From Flammeovirga sp. OC4 (GTDB taxonomy: Bacteria > Bacteroidota > Bacteroidia > Cytophagales > Flammeovirgaceae): 64,000 nt of DNA. A program made the position numbers and the translations under genes. How positions within the stretch are numbered: position 1 is the first letter of the stretch; every line of letters begins with the position of its first letter. Below the pieces are notes generated by a model that was given only the letters and a program-made list of their open reading frames with translations, was not told the DNA's origin and did not search any database. The stretch is taken from the NCBI RefSeq assembly GCF_000812565.1, contig NZ_JTAM01000019.1, positions 1 through 64,000 of the forward strand, written 5' to 3'. Shown piece after piece: positions 53,312-62,780 of this stretch.

Positions 53312-54157
53312 TTAATTTTGAAGACGAAAAGAGATCGGTAATACCATTCTTTGCCTGACAGGTCTTCCTCTTTGTTCTCCAGGAGTCCATTTTGGACAAG
53401 TCTTTAAAATACGGATTGCTTCTTCATCACAACCTGCACCAATACCTCTTACCACTTTTAGGTTACTCAAAGAACCATCCGTTTCTATGACAAATTCCAC
53501 AAATACTTTTCCTTCAACACCCATACGTCTAGCTTGTGATGGATACTTGATTTTTCGGCCTAACCATTTGTAAAACTTACCCATGCCCCCTCTAAAAGAA
53601 GCACTTTTTTCTACAATGATGTGAACGTCATTTTCGACTACTTCATCAGGTTCTTCTATAGGAGTGTATTCCTCAATGATCTCATCTGGATCGGTAAACT
53701 CAGGAAATTCAATTTCAATGTCGGTCGTTTCTTCTTTATCATCTTTAACTTCAATGATCGTGACCACTGGAATTTTCTTTGGCTGAGGTAATTTTGGCTT
53801 AGGCAACACAACAGCTGAATCCAAATCCGAGTCATCGACATACCAACCCTTCTTATCTAGCGTGACCAATACATCTTTAGGAGTAGGGTATTCAAATGCC
53901 GCTAAGACAATTGTTAAACCAATACTCAACCCAAGCATTCGAAAGAAATTAGTGTACTTGTCTAAGTTTACATCGTCATACTTTTTGATTAGGGGGTTGC
54001 TTTGAGATAATGGAGAAAGATTGTTTTGTTTGCTTATAATAACTCTGAAGAGTTGTACAATAGCGATTAGTACGACTAAAAAGGAGATAAAAAGTCCTTC
54101 TGGACCCATAAATTTTAAAATATCAATCATATTTATAATAGTTTGTAGAGTAGGCAT
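53312..54157 (-). CDS. TonB-family energy transducer
   Basis: A 281-residue protein. Transmembrane helices lie at about 17-38 and 75-93. A periplasmic acidic/proline linker follows (about 115-185: PKPKLPQPKKIPVVTIIEVKDDKEETTD ... EYTPIEEPDEVVEND). The C-terminal TonB domain is KYPSQARRMGVEGKVFVEFVIETDGSLSNLKVVRGIGAGCDEEAIRILKTCPKWTPGEQRGRPVRQRMVLPISF. It couples inner-membrane energy to TonB-dependent receptors. Two N-terminal helices instead of one are unusual for classical TonB. ATG at 54121 (MIDILKFMG) is an alternative start. Confidence 0.9.
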   Translation of the reverse strand: MPTLQTIINMIDILKFMGPEGLFISFLVVLIAIVQLFRVIISKQNNLSPLSQSNPLIKKYDDVNLDKYTNFFRMLGLSIGLTIVLAAFEYPTPKDVLVTLDKKGWYVDDSDLDSAVVLPKPKLPQPKKIPVVTIIEVKDDKEETTDIEIEFPEFTDPDEIIEEYTPIEEPDEVVENDVHIIVEKSASFRGGMGKFYKWLGRKIKYPSQARRMGVEGKVFVEFVIETDGSLSNLKVVRGIGAGCDEEAIRILKTCPKWTPGEQRGRPVRQRMVLPISFRLQN

Positions 54158-54529
54158 GACAATACAATCTCACCACTAATAGTCTGATTATTAGCGTAAA
54201 AACGGACAGTCAATTATACTCTCGGGCATAGTTTTCACACTACATCCCTTATGAACAGATAGATTAAAGAAGAGGCCTCTTCGGTAATTTTAAGGTACGA
54301 TTATCTCAACGGGAACATGAATGATTTAACCAACTTAACAAGGAATAGAATAGAATTTGCATTGATTAACAGTAGTTTTGACACTTATCTTAATTTATTA
54401 AAAAAATGATTTGGGGTAGAAAGTAACAAACGAAATATAAAATTAATATTTAGTTAACAAACGGAATAAAATTAATGTATTTTAATATAAATTCAGAATT
54501 ATATATCAAAAAGTAAATAAAACTAAAAA
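54158..54529. other. Intergenic stretch without recognised features
   Basis: This 372-base A/T-rich gap lies between PorP/SprF and the tonB-like gene. It must hold the tonB-like promoter, but I find no clear motif or repeat. Confidence 0.4.
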
Positions 54530-55585
54530 TCATAACACCGGCAACGTACTCAAACGCTTCATTTGTTTCTTATACTTGTCATTAGAAAACCCTGTCGATA
54601 AAGTAAACTCTACTGAAGGTTGTAAGAAAGCTGTACTTGAGATTTCAGGATAATAAGAAACTCTGAGTTCTATATGATCACTTTCTTTATTAATTCGTCC
54701 TATTTTAGAATAGTTAGCTTTTTCTCCGAAAGGAATTTTCACGGAGGAAGTTATAAATACCGTAGAGGAATTAGAAAAGTTATTGAGGGATGGAATCCAG
54801 CCTCCACCGACTTTAATGACCGATACTCTTGCTTCTGCTGATAGATATAGTTCGTTGTTTTCACCTTGGTTGAAATAACCGAAAGTGGTTTCAATACCCG
54901 TATAATTCATTGGGTTGAAAAAGATATACCTTCCCATCAATTCAAAGCGTGGTTTCAGATCTTGGAAAAGACTGACTTGATCTCCATTCGTTCCCATTAC
55001 ACTTTGAAGGTGTTTAGCAGAGAAACTTAAGAATAGATTTTCGTGTGTATAAAAACTAATTCCACCACCAATATCTATAGATCCTTCTTGACGTTTGGAC
55101 AATGAATAGGAGGGAGTACCTCCAATAAAATCAGAATCCGGGTCTAGCTGACTGTAATACAAACCTGGACTTTCTCCAAAAGAATAAACCAACGCACCTA
55201 CTGATATACCGAAACTAAATGTTTTGTCTCTATCTCTATACGTCATCGAAAGGGGTACGCTAAAGGTTTGCATATTCAGGTTGGTGATCTCTTTATCTCC
55301 ATCTTTAATCGGAATATGGACTTGTTGAAATAATGCTCCAATTCCGAAACCATTTCTCATTTTAGACTTTCGATACATCCCCAAACTTCCACCTATACTG
55401 ATGTATTCCATTCCTCCTTGTTGAGAAGCATATCTAAATCCTACATTATTTTTATTTACTGTAGAACCCGCCAAGGCAGGGTTATGAGAAGAAGGAAGCC
55501 AAAGTGGATTGGCCGTAATTAAATCTTGAGCAAAACTATGGAATGATAGACCACAAAGAGCAAGAAAGAGTAATTGACGTAGCAT
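54530..55585 (-). CDS. PorP/SprF family type IX secretion outer-membrane protein
   Basis: A 351-residue outer-membrane protein with a signal peptide (about 1-19, ending SFAQ). The family start is DLITANPLWLPSSHNPALAGS. Barrel blocks are VGFRYASQQGG, SVPLSMTYRDRDKTFSFGISVGALVY, DIGGGISFYTHENLFLSFSAKHLQ and VEFTLSTGFSND. PorP/SprF proteins anchor large surface adhesins secreted by the type IX system. The gene starts 12 bases after a 416-residue secreted protein gene, and the two form an operon. Confidence 0.9.
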   Translation of the reverse strand: MLRQLLFLALCGLSFHSFAQDLITANPLWLPSSHNPALAGSTVNKNNVGFRYASQQGGMEYISIGGSLGMYRKSKMRNGFGIGALFQQVHIPIKDGDKEITNLNMQTFSVPLSMTYRDRDKTFSFGISVGALVYSFGESPGLYYSQLDPDSDFIGGTPSYSLSKRQEGSIDIGGGISFYTHENLFLSFSAKHLQSVMGTNGDQVSLFQDLKPRFELMGRYIFFNPMNYTGIETTFGYFNQGENNELYLSAEARVSVIKVGGGWIPSLNNFSNSSTVFITSSVKIPFGEKANYSKIGRINKESDHIELRVSYYPEISSTAFLQPSVEFTLSTGFSNDKYKKQMKRLSTLPVL

Positions 55586-55597
55586 GGTTTTGATGAT

Positions 55598-56848
55598 TTA
55601 AGGAGTGACAATAAAAGAAGTATTTAAACGCTCAGTTAAACCATCGGAGTAATGGATCAATAGCTTTGCGTTGTAAAGGGAAGAGCTGAAAGCTTCATCA
55701 TCACCAAAAATAAAATTGTAATCCTCTGATTCAAACACTAGGAAATTAGAGGTATCAAAAATCTCAATTTTAAAAGATGTAATTTCCACTTGACTTCTAA
55801 TCAATAAACGATAACTACCATCCTCATTAAAACTACTTCTCTTAGAAACCGCCGTAGGTACTTTTACTCTAGGGAAATAAGGAATCTCAACGTTTTTTAA
55901 AGTGTCTCTATTGAGACCATCAAGACAACCACCCGCACCTGATGCATCAGTGGCAATAAGGATAATATCATATTGTTTAAAAGGTGCTTCAGCATTTTTC
56001 TCAAAATTTGAAGTGGGAAAAACATAGACAAAATCCTCATTGTCAAAAAGCATATTGACACCAATCAAATTCCCACCTTCATACACTTCCCATCGCTGTC
56101 TATCACTATTCAGTGAATTGGATGAAAATGTAGTGACACCATACGCTGAATTCGAAACTGTATAATTATCATCAATAATACCTTGCGAAATTGGAGCAAT
56201 ATACTCTAAACCTTCTTCTTGTATTTGTACTCTATTCAAGCATTGATTATCTCTTGATGACTCCAAAAAAATCTCAATCCGCAAAGAGTCTTCCATAGGT
56301 CTTTCGATTCTCAAGTCTTCTAGTTTTCCTACTTTCCCCTCAACAGTAAGTTTCTGTTCTTTGTAAAAACGATCATTGATATACACCAATACTAATTCGT
56401 CTGTCAACGTATCTCCTTCTGTAGTAAAATTGATAGAAACATAATCACAATAGTAAACTAAGTCTGAAAAACGATTAAAGTTGACAGAACGCTGGACTTT
56501 ACCAAAGACATCAATTACCACAATTTCTGATGCTACATCAGAAGTTACAGTGTTAAACATTTCAATTTTTGCTTGATGTAAATCGGCTGTAATTACATTA
56601 TTATCGATAGCGACTACCAAGATGGTTTCTGTTTCAGAAGACTCAATTGTATTTGTCAATACACCTAATTCTTCTATCCCAGATATCATTTGAAATTCCT
56701 CCTCACTTTTGTGTGTAATTGTGAAGATCAAAGTGTTAGGCTTATTATCAATACAGAATTCTGACTGACTTACCTTCACTTCAAAAGCAAATAAAGAGGT
56801 ACTGATTAAGAGTGTCTGTAGTAGTAAAATCCAATAACTACGTATCAT
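55598..56848 (-). CDS. Secreted protein in operon with PorP/SprF
   Basis: A 416-residue protein with a signal peptide (about 1-22, LLQTLLISTSLFAF). It is beta-rich with repeated Ig-like signatures (VSQSEFCIDNKPNTLIFTITH, YCDYVSINFTTEGDTLTDELVLVYINDRF, SFKIEIFDTSNFLVFESEDYNF). I do not recognise a named family. PorP/SprF genes usually follow or precede very large surface proteins; this partner is short and lacks an obvious C-terminal sorting domain. It may therefore be a periplasmic or surface accessory and not cargo. Confidence 0.7.
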   Translation of the reverse strand: MIRSYWILLLQTLLISTSLFAFEVKVSQSEFCIDNKPNTLIFTITHKSEEEFQMISGIEELGVLTNTIESSETETILVVAIDNNVITADLHQAKIEMFNTVTSDVASEIVVIDVFGKVQRSVNFNRFSDLVYYCDYVSINFTTEGDTLTDELVLVYINDRFYKEQKLTVEGKVGKLEDLRIERPMEDSLRIEIFLESSRDNQCLNRVQIQEEGLEYIAPISQGIIDDNYTVSNSAYGVTTFSSNSLNSDRQRWEVYEGGNLIGVNMLFDNEDFVYVFPTSNFEKNAEAPFKQYDIILIATDASGAGGCLDGLNRDTLKNVEIPYFPRVKVPTAVSKRSSFNEDGSYRLLIRSQVEITSFKIEIFDTSNFLVFESEDYNFIFGDDEAFSSSLYNAKLLIHYSDGLTERLNTSFIVTP

Positions 56849-56882
56849 AACATAGTAAAATAAAAAATGACTAAAGAGTAAT

Positions 56883-57267
56883 TACATTGTAAACTAAATT
56901 ATCGTCAACTTTCAATCGGCCTTTCTACAAGCATTTATAGGAACTACTTTCAAACTTCCTTCTTCTTCATTTTTGTCTTAACACAAAAACGAAGCAAAAA
57001 AGTCAAGGCTTAGAAGTCAAAAGCTAAATTCCATTCCTTTCGCCTCAATGATTTTAAACTCGCTGCGCTCAAACAGCAAAATCATTTTTAACGGCTCAAT
57101 ACATGAAATTATTAACGCTTTTCCCTTCAAGGCCGGTAGAGATACTACTAAATGATTGTCTAATTACAGACAAGTCATAATTATCTTCCAAAGCGTGCGT
57201 TGTATTTCAACATCCTCGCGAACCATAATTCTTTATAAAAAGAATAGAGAACTTAGTTTATAATGTA
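56883..57267. mobile_element. MITE-like element, copy 3
   Basis: A 385-bp element. TACATTGTAAACTAAATT (56883-56900) matches the reverse complement of AACTTAGTTTATAATGTA (57250-57267) at 16 of 18 positions. The body shares CTTCCTTCTTCTTCATTTTT and the AACGCTTTTCCCTTCAAGGCC block with copies 1 and 2 but lacks the GTTAAGCG hairpin. It also contains the GTTGTATTTCAAC segment related to 33612. No frame is coding. Confidence 0.6.
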
Positions 57268-57322
57268 GTTATGTTTGTTTTATCATGTTCAAGTTAGTTT
57301 GATTTTTTATGAATGAAAAACG

Positions 57323-57352
57323 AGCACTGAAAATAATGGTACCTTCAGTGCT
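57323..57352 (-). terminator. Terminator of the aspartyl protease gene
   Basis: AGCACTGAA (57323-57331) pairs with TTCAGTGCT (57344-57352). The minus strand continues CGTTTTTC. Confidence 0.7.
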
Positions 57353-57384
57353 ACTGTCACATTTTATTTTAGAAAGAACAACTA

Positions 57385-58665
57385 TTATAGATTTTGCTGT
57401 TCTATAAGAATCTCTTTTCGCTGGTAAGAAATAATGAACTTCTGTTTTGATAAAATTTCATAACCGATAATACCGCTTATATTGACTTCTTTAAAAGCAT
57501 CTAAATGCCCAAGGTCTGTAAAAACAGTGGGGATGGATTTATACATGACATCACCAAGCATACACTTTTTCATTTTCCCCTTCTGCACCTCTTTTACTTC
57601 TCCTGATAGACCTTGTAATTCTGTTGTTTTGACACCCTTCAGAACTGGTTTCAATTCTTCAAAGAGAGAAGTCGAAAACGCATTGGCGCCTGCACCGCTG
57701 TCTATGGCAACATTATATTTTTGCCCATTGATGGACAAAGTCACAATTGGTAAATGTCCCAGTAAAGTGGTCATAGGAAAAGTTTGAAATTCCATATCTG
57801 ATAAGTGAGTAGTTTGAAGAGTCTCAAATTGGTCCGGAGCTATTAACATCAATTGCTTTTGAGCATAATCATACATCACATCCAACTGATTGATGAAATC
57901 AGTGCCTATGATACCATAGATTTTAGTTTTTGTTTCTTTTTCTAAATGAGAAAGGTCCGAGACTAACACTCTTTCATTTTCAACCAACAATTTTCCAAAT
58001 TCAATTTTAGGGATCTCAATAATGTCTTGATTGTTGATATGAGAATTGATGCCTTTTGCACTGGAAACAGAATTGACTTTACTGTTTTGATAAGCTGAGT
58101 TTAATATTGTCCTTGAAGAACCACTGTCAAAAATAAACTGTTGCTTTTCATTATTCACAATAGCATCTACTATAATCAGGTTACTCTTAAGCTCAAAAGG
58201 AATCTGTTGATAACTTTCTGATGAATTATTTTTCACCTGCATTTTATCTTCGGCCATCATCACTTTTACTTCAGCCTTGATCAGTGATAAACTGCTCACC
58301 TTATTGGATGTATCAAACACAATGGTTATTTCTTGATTTCCTTTCTGTTCGTATTCAAAGTCATATTTCAAGGTCAATGTGTTTCCATTTTTTTGAGCGT
58401 CCTTTTCTGAATAATTCAAAACGGTATCATTGATACTTTGCGTAATCAACATGTCCAATACTTTCTGAGCAATCACTCCTTTTTGATTTAAAATAGTAAA
58501 ATCATCCGACAACCATTCGGTCAAATTTTCTACATTTTTTTGATTAATAGCGGTCACTAACTGCTCCGAAAATAGTTTACATTTCTCCTGTTCTTGAGCA
58601 TAAACTTGCAGTGTTATACTTTCTAATAAAAGAGAAATCCATAAGAGTTTTAATACATTCTTCAT
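57385..58665 (-). CDS. Retropepsin-like aspartyl protease with two active-site halves
   Basis: The frame opens at 58695, but ATG at 58665 gives MKNVLKLLWISLLLESITLQVYAQ, a clean signal peptide. The N-terminal 100 or so mature residues resemble a SnoaL/NTF2-like domain (QLVTAINQKNVENLTEWLSDDFTILNQKGV). Two retropepsin-like lobes follow. The first has QFIFDSGSSRTIL, the second VAIDSGAGANAFSTSLF, each with the D-S-G catalytic triplet and hydrophobic flap strands (IYGIIGTDFI, ISGIIGYEIL). Retroviral and many bacterial relatives dimerise; here both halves are on one chain. Periplasmic or secreted. Confidence 0.85.
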   Translation of the reverse strand: MKNVLKLLWISLLLESITLQVYAQEQEKCKLFSEQLVTAINQKNVENLTEWLSDDFTILNQKGVIAQKVLDMLITQSINDTVLNYSEKDAQKNGNTLTLKYDFEYEQKGNQEITIVFDTSNKVSSLSLIKAEVKVMMAEDKMQVKNNSSESYQQIPFELKSNLIIVDAIVNNEKQQFIFDSGSSRTILNSAYQNSKVNSVSSAKGINSHINNQDIIEIPKIEFGKLLVENERVLVSDLSHLEKETKTKIYGIIGTDFINQLDVMYDYAQKQLMLIAPDQFETLQTTHLSDMEFQTFPMTTLLGHLPIVTLSINGQKYNVAIDSGAGANAFSTSLFEELKPVLKGVKTTELQGLSGEVKEVQKGKMKKCMLGDVMYKSIPTVFTDLGHLDAFKEVNISGIIGYEILSKQKFIISYQRKEILIEQQNL

Positions 58666-58769
58666 CTGTTTTTTTGTTTTGATGTGATGAATCAAAAGTA
58701 GAAGACAAAGAATGTTTCTCTATGAAATGTAAGGTTGAAAAGGGGTGGAGAATAGGGTGGATTTTAGAC

Positions 58770-59300
58770 TCATACCCCTCTGAGGGTATCTAAATCAAGC
58801 TTTTTGAGTTGAGTCCGGTCGGTTAATTCTAATTTTTTATACAGATTATTGATATGTGTTTTTACTGTACTGATAGAGATATTGAGCTCATCAGCAATCT
58901 CTTTATTCATTTTTCCTGATTGAATCAATTGAGCAACCAAGAGTTCTCTTTCGGATAAAAGTTCTATTTTAGATTGATGCTGTTGTTGTTTCTTTTTCCA
59001 AAAAAGAAGGAGATAAATAACAATACCTATTAAGGCAATGGCAATGACCACTACACCCAATATTTCATACATCTCAAAACGAAAAACCTGAAAAGAGGTA
59101 TCACCTTCAATTACTGTATATTTTTTATCGTTAACTTGTATTAAATGAATAGAATCTTGTAAGCTCTCAGCGTCTAATTTTTGAATCACCTCTTGCAACT
59201 GAGATGTATTTTCTTTCACTTGTAAGGTATCTGAAGAAGAGGCGCTACTTAGTGATGAGATGAAAGTAAAAAGAAGAAGTAAGGTGAGTTTGTTTAGCAT
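58770..59300 (-). CDS. Membrane-anchored LuxR-type regulator
   Basis: A 176-residue protein with a signal peptide (about 1-20). A short periplasmic region of about 60 residues (QLQEVIQKLDAESLQDSIHLIQVNDKKYTVIEGDTSFQVFRF) follows, then a transmembrane helix (about 80-103, ILGVVVIAIALIGIVIYLLLFW). The cytosolic LuxR/GerE domain is LSERELLVAQLIQSGKMNKEIADELNISISTVKTHINNLYKKLEL. There is no receiver domain. It looks like a one-component transmembrane regulator that could sense something in the periplasm. It lies upstream of the aspartyl protease gene on the same strand. Confidence 0.82.
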   Translation of the reverse strand: MLNKLTLLLLFTFISSLSSASSSDTLQVKENTSQLQEVIQKLDAESLQDSIHLIQVNDKKYTVIEGDTSFQVFRFEMYEILGVVVIAIALIGIVIYLLLFWKKKQQQHQSKIELLSERELLVAQLIQSGKMNKEIADELNISISTVKTHINNLYKKLELTDRTQLKKLDLDTLRGV

Positions 59301-59360
59301 ATTTGACTAATTTGACTTTTTCGCAAAGTACAATATCTAATGCATTTGATAAAATAATGA

Positions 59361-59386
59361 AGAGCCAAAAACTTTATTTTGACTCT
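59361..59386 (-). terminator. Terminator of fahA
   Basis: AGAGTCAAAA pairs imperfectly with TTTTTGGCTCT and is followed on the minus strand by a T-rich sequence. Confidence 0.5.
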
Positions 59387-59401
59387 CCATCAATTCAATT
59401 A

Positions 59402-60655
59402 TTATTTCAGGATTTTCCCTACTGCTTCACCGAAGCCTATTCTCAATTCACCATTATCACAAAAACCTTTTAAGGTGATGGTATCATTGTCTTCGAGGAA
59501 AGTACGTGTTTCTTCACCAATTTGAAGAGGTTCTTTTCCATTCCAAGTAAGCTCCAATAATGAGCCGAAAGAATCTTTGGTAGGGCCAGAGATAGTACCT
59601 GAAGCACATAGATCACCTACATTCAAATTACAACCATTGACTGTCTGATGGGCCAGTTGTTGTGCCATACTCCAATACAAATACTTGAAATTGGAAGTGG
59701 CTATTTGAGCTTCATTTCCGCTTTCTGTTTTCAGATGTACTTCCAATTGAATATCAAAAGTAGAAGGTTTGTCTGATTGAAGATAAGGTAATGGCGTAGG
59801 AGACTGATCCGGTCCTTTGGTACGAAAAGGCTCTAGAGCATCCAATGTCACAATCCATGGAGAAACGGTAGATCCAAAGTTTTTTCCCAAGAAAGGACCT
59901 AATGGAACATATTCCCATTTTTGAATGTCACGGGCTGACCAATCATTAAAAAGCATCAAACCAAAAATATAATCCTCTGCTTTATCTACAGGTACACTTT
60001 CTCCTAATGCAGTTGATTTTCCTACCACAAAACCCATTTCCAATTCAATGTCCATTCGGTTGGATTTTCCAAAAACAGGAGTTTCAGCTCCCGGAGGCAT
60101 TTTCTGTCCGTTGGGTCTAATGATGGGTGTTCCAGAAATTACTATAGAAGAAGAACGTCCGTGATAACCTACCGGAAGGTGTTTCCAGTTTGGCATTAAT
60201 GCATTGTCTTTCCCACGGAACATTGTGCCTACATTGACCGCATGTTCTTCTGAAGAATAGAAGTCGGTATAATCACCAATCTGAACAGGCAAGTGCAATG
60301 AAGCTTCGTTTTGAGCCACTAATACATTTTTCCCTTCCAAAGAAGTGTTTCCTTCCTTTAAGAGTTCAAATACAGTAGAACGTACTTTTTTATGTACCTC
60401 TTTTCCTAGACTTATATAGGGATTTAAAACTTCATGGGAGAAAAGCACTTCTGCTTCCTTTATAAAAGAAAAATGCCCTAGCTTAGCTACTTCCACCAAA
60501 TCCAAAATCTGTTCTCCTATTGCAATTCCAGCTCTTCGATCTCTTGATGAAGTACTGAAGATTCCAAAAGGTAAATTTTGAATCGGAAATGAAGAGTTAT
60601 CGGGAACATTCACCCAGGATTGTACCGAAGGATCATTAGTAAGATCAATAGCCAT
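59402..60655 (-). CDS. fahA: Fumarylacetoacetase
   Basis: A 417-residue hydrolase that splits fumarylacetoacetate into fumarate and acetoacetate, the last step of tyrosine breakdown. The N-terminal domain starts SFPIQNLPFGIFSTSSRDRRAGIAIG. The active-site region has IGDYTDFYSSEEHAVNVGTMFR, the metal-ligand stretch DIELEMGFVVG, and GLMLFNDWSARDIQKWEYVPLGPFLGKNFGSTVSPWIV, then HQTVNGCNLNVGDLCASGTISG. These are hallmark blocks of the class. Length is normal. It is a single-gene unit here, with no hmgA or other tyrosine-degradation gene adjacent. Confidence 0.97.
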   Translation of the reverse strand: MAIDLTNDPSVQSWVNVPDNSSFPIQNLPFGIFSTSSRDRRAGIAIGEQILDLVEVAKLGHFSFIKEAEVLFSHEVLNPYISLGKEVHKKVRSTVFELLKEGNTSLEGKNVLVAQNEASLHLPVQIGDYTDFYSSEEHAVNVGTMFRGKDNALMPNWKHLPVGYHGRSSSIVISGTPIIRPNGQKMPPGAETPVFGKSNRMDIELEMGFVVGKSTALGESVPVDKAEDYIFGLMLFNDWSARDIQKWEYVPLGPFLGKNFGSTVSPWIVTLDALEPFRTKGPDQSPTPLPYLQSDKPSTFDIQLEVHLKTESGNEAQIATSNFKYLYWSMAQQLAHQTVNGCNLNVGDLCASGTISGPTKDSFGSLLELTWNGKEPLQIGEETRTFLEDNDTITLKGFCDNGELRIGFGEAVGKILK

Positions 60656-60839
60656 AGTTTATTGTGTTTATGATTTGGTTAGTACATGAAAATTAAGTTT
60701 TTAACAAAGAATTATACTTTATCCAAACACTTAATTTAATTTGCATGTTATAAAGATATTAGTGTAATTAACGTAATTCTCACATTTAAAAATAGTGTTT
60801 CGCTATTATTTTTAATCAAAACCTTATCACACCTTTATC

Positions 60840-62276
60840 ATGGACACTATAATAGACCTTTCTCCTTCGGAATTGAAAATTGAAGATATATTCATTCAAC
60901 TTAGAAATAACGCTAAAAGTATAAAGGATACTAACGCTAAGGAACGTATACAAAAGCTTGAAAAAATAGAACAATATATCCTTAAGTACCGAGAAGATAT
61001 TCAAAAAGCTGTTTATAATGACTTCCGAAAAAGTCCAACAGAGGCTGATACCACCGAAATATTGAGTACGTTAGGTCTATTACGTCATGCAAAGAGAAAT
61101 TTAAGGAAATGGATGAAGCCACGTAAAGTAGGCAGTCCTTTGAATATGTTAGGAACGTCTTCTTACATTCTTCCTGAACCTAAAGGAGTTTGTTTGATTA
61201 TAGCCCCTTGGAATTATCCTTTTTACTTGGCGATCACGCCTCTAGTTTATGCTATTGCAGCAGGAAACACCGTGATGATAAAACCGAGTGAAATTTCGAA
61301 TCATACTGCCGCCTTTATCCAAACGATGATGGATAATCTTTTTCCTCCTGAAGAGGTAAAAGTAGTGCAGGGAGGTGTAGATGTTTCTACGGCTTTATTA
61401 AAATTAAAATTCAATCATATTTTCTTTACAGGAAGTCCACAAGTAGGTAAAATTGTGATGCGTGCTGCGGTTGAGCATCTTACTTCAGTAACATTAGAAT
61501 TAGGAGGAAAGTCGCCCGCTGTAATTTGTGAAGATGCGGACCTGAAAGATACCACTGATAAAATGACTTGGGGTAAATTTATAAACGCAGGTCAGACCTG
61601 TATTGCACCTGATTATGTATTAATCCCTAAATCAAGAAAAGAAGAATTTATAGAACAAATGTCCAACACCATCAATGAGTTTTACTCTCCAAATGGTGAA
61701 GTGGTAAGTGTGTCAGAAGATTTTTGCAGAATTATCAATCACAATCATTTTAACCGACTAAAAGGAATTATTGAAGATGCTGCTGACAAAGGAGCCACTA
61801 TCATAATGAATGGTGAAATGGATGAGAATACTAAATTTATTCCTCCAACGATTGTCACCAATGTCACCAATGATATGAAAATTATGCAGGAGGAAATCTT
61901 TGGGCCAATACTACCTGTAATGGAGTATGAGCAATTGGAAGAAGCTTTCAATATCATTGAAGAAAAAGAAAAACCATTAGCACTCTATATTTTTGGTAAG
62001 AATAAAAAGCTTATCAAAAAAGTACTCAACAATACTACGGCAGGGGGAACTTGTATCAATGAAACGATTCTTCACATCAACAATCCAGAATTACCTTTTG
62101 GTGGAGTCAACAATAGTGGAATTGGTAAGTCACATGGAAAGTTTGGTTTTGATGGGTTCTCAAATCAGCGTTCAGTATTAAAAAATAGAATAGGGATGAC
62201 AACAATTAAAACGATTTATCCTCCTTATGGCAATCTAGCAAAGAAACTTACTGACTTTATGATTAAGTATTTTTAA
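60840..62276 (+). CDS. Aldehyde dehydrogenase, ALDH3-like
   Basis: A 478-residue NAD(P)-dependent dehydrogenase of the class-3/fatty aldehyde type. Marks are ICLIIAPWNYPFYLAI-type cofactor entry (VCLIIAPWNYPFYLAITPL, about 117-135), GNTVMIKPSE, FFTGSPQVGKIV, the general base E in VTLELGGKSPAV and the nucleophile Cys in FINAGQTCIAPDYVL. Then come QEEIFGPILPV and the C-terminal NSGIGKSHGKFGFDGFSNQRSVL. The hydrophobic C-terminal end resembles membrane-associated members. It diverges from fahA across 184 bases. Confidence 0.95.
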   Translation: MDTIIDLSPSELKIEDIFIQLRNNAKSIKDTNAKERIQKLEKIEQYILKYREDIQKAVYNDFRKSPTEADTTEILSTLGLLRHAKRNLRKWMKPRKVGSPLNMLGTSSYILPEPKGVCLIIAPWNYPFYLAITPLVYAIAAGNTVMIKPSEISNHTAAFIQTMMDNLFPPEEVKVVQGGVDVSTALLKLKFNHIFFTGSPQVGKIVMRAAVEHLTSVTLELGGKSPAVICEDADLKDTTDKMTWGKFINAGQTCIAPDYVLIPKSRKEEFIEQMSNTINEFYSPNGEVVSVSEDFCRIINHNHFNRLKGIIEDAADKGATIIMNGEMDENTKFIPPTIVTNVTNDMKIMQEEIFGPILPVMEYEQLEEAFNIIEEKEKPLALYIFGKNKKLIKKVLNNTTAGGTCINETILHINNPELPFGGVNNSGIGKSHGKFGFDGFSNQRSVLKNRIGMTTIKTIYPPYGNLAKKLTDFMIKYF

Positions 62277-62386
62277 TTAGACTAATTCTATATTTTAACA
62301 ACTCATTGTTAATAATATAAAAATATTGTAATATTAAAATTCGTAATGCAAACTAATTTTTTTAATATTTTTTATTTTTTAGAACG

Positions 62387-62683
62387 ATGAAAAACTTTCT
62401 TTTATCTACTGCCTTGTTATTTGTATCACTTTTTGCCTTAACAGGGTGTTTCGATGAAGATGATGTTACTCCAGAAGCAAACTGCTTTACTAGTTACACT
62501 GAATATATCACAAAGCTTAGTGCTCAGGATGATGACTTGTGTGAACTATACACTGAGTACTTTACTTTCTTGGAAGAAAACAAAAGCTGTATCGCAGAAA
62601 ATTCTAATGGTACACTTACTGAAGCAGACATCGACTTAGTATTACTTACTAAAGATATTCAAACAGCACTTTACTGTAACTAA
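62387..62683 (+). CDS. Small cysteine-containing lipoprotein
   Basis: A 98-residue protein with a lipoprotein signal (MKNFLLSTALLFVSLFALTGC; lipobox LTGC, C21). The mature 77 residues are acidic and helical with four cysteines (NCFTSY, DDLCEL, KSCIAE, LYCN), which suggests two disulfides. No family is recognised. The terminator-like hairpins at 62707 and 62747 close the gene. Confidence 0.75.
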   Translation: MKNFLLSTALLFVSLFALTGCFDEDDVTPEANCFTSYTEYITKLSAQDDDLCELYTEYFTFLEENKSCIAENSNGTLTEADIDLVLLTKDIQTALYCN

Positions 62684-62746
62684 TTCTTTATTGAGAATAA
62701 GTCGATAAATAACTCCGTTAGAGTTATTTTAAAAAGTATTTCAAAG

Positions 62747-62780
62747 AGCTATCATAATTCATTTTATGGTAGCTTTTTTA
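62747..62780 (+). terminator. Terminator after the small lipoprotein gene
   Basis: AGCTATCATAA (62747-62757) pairs with TTATGGTAGCT (62764-62774), followed by T-rich sequence. A smaller hairpin, AAATAACTC with GAGTTATTT, precedes it at 62707-62729. Confidence 0.75.
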
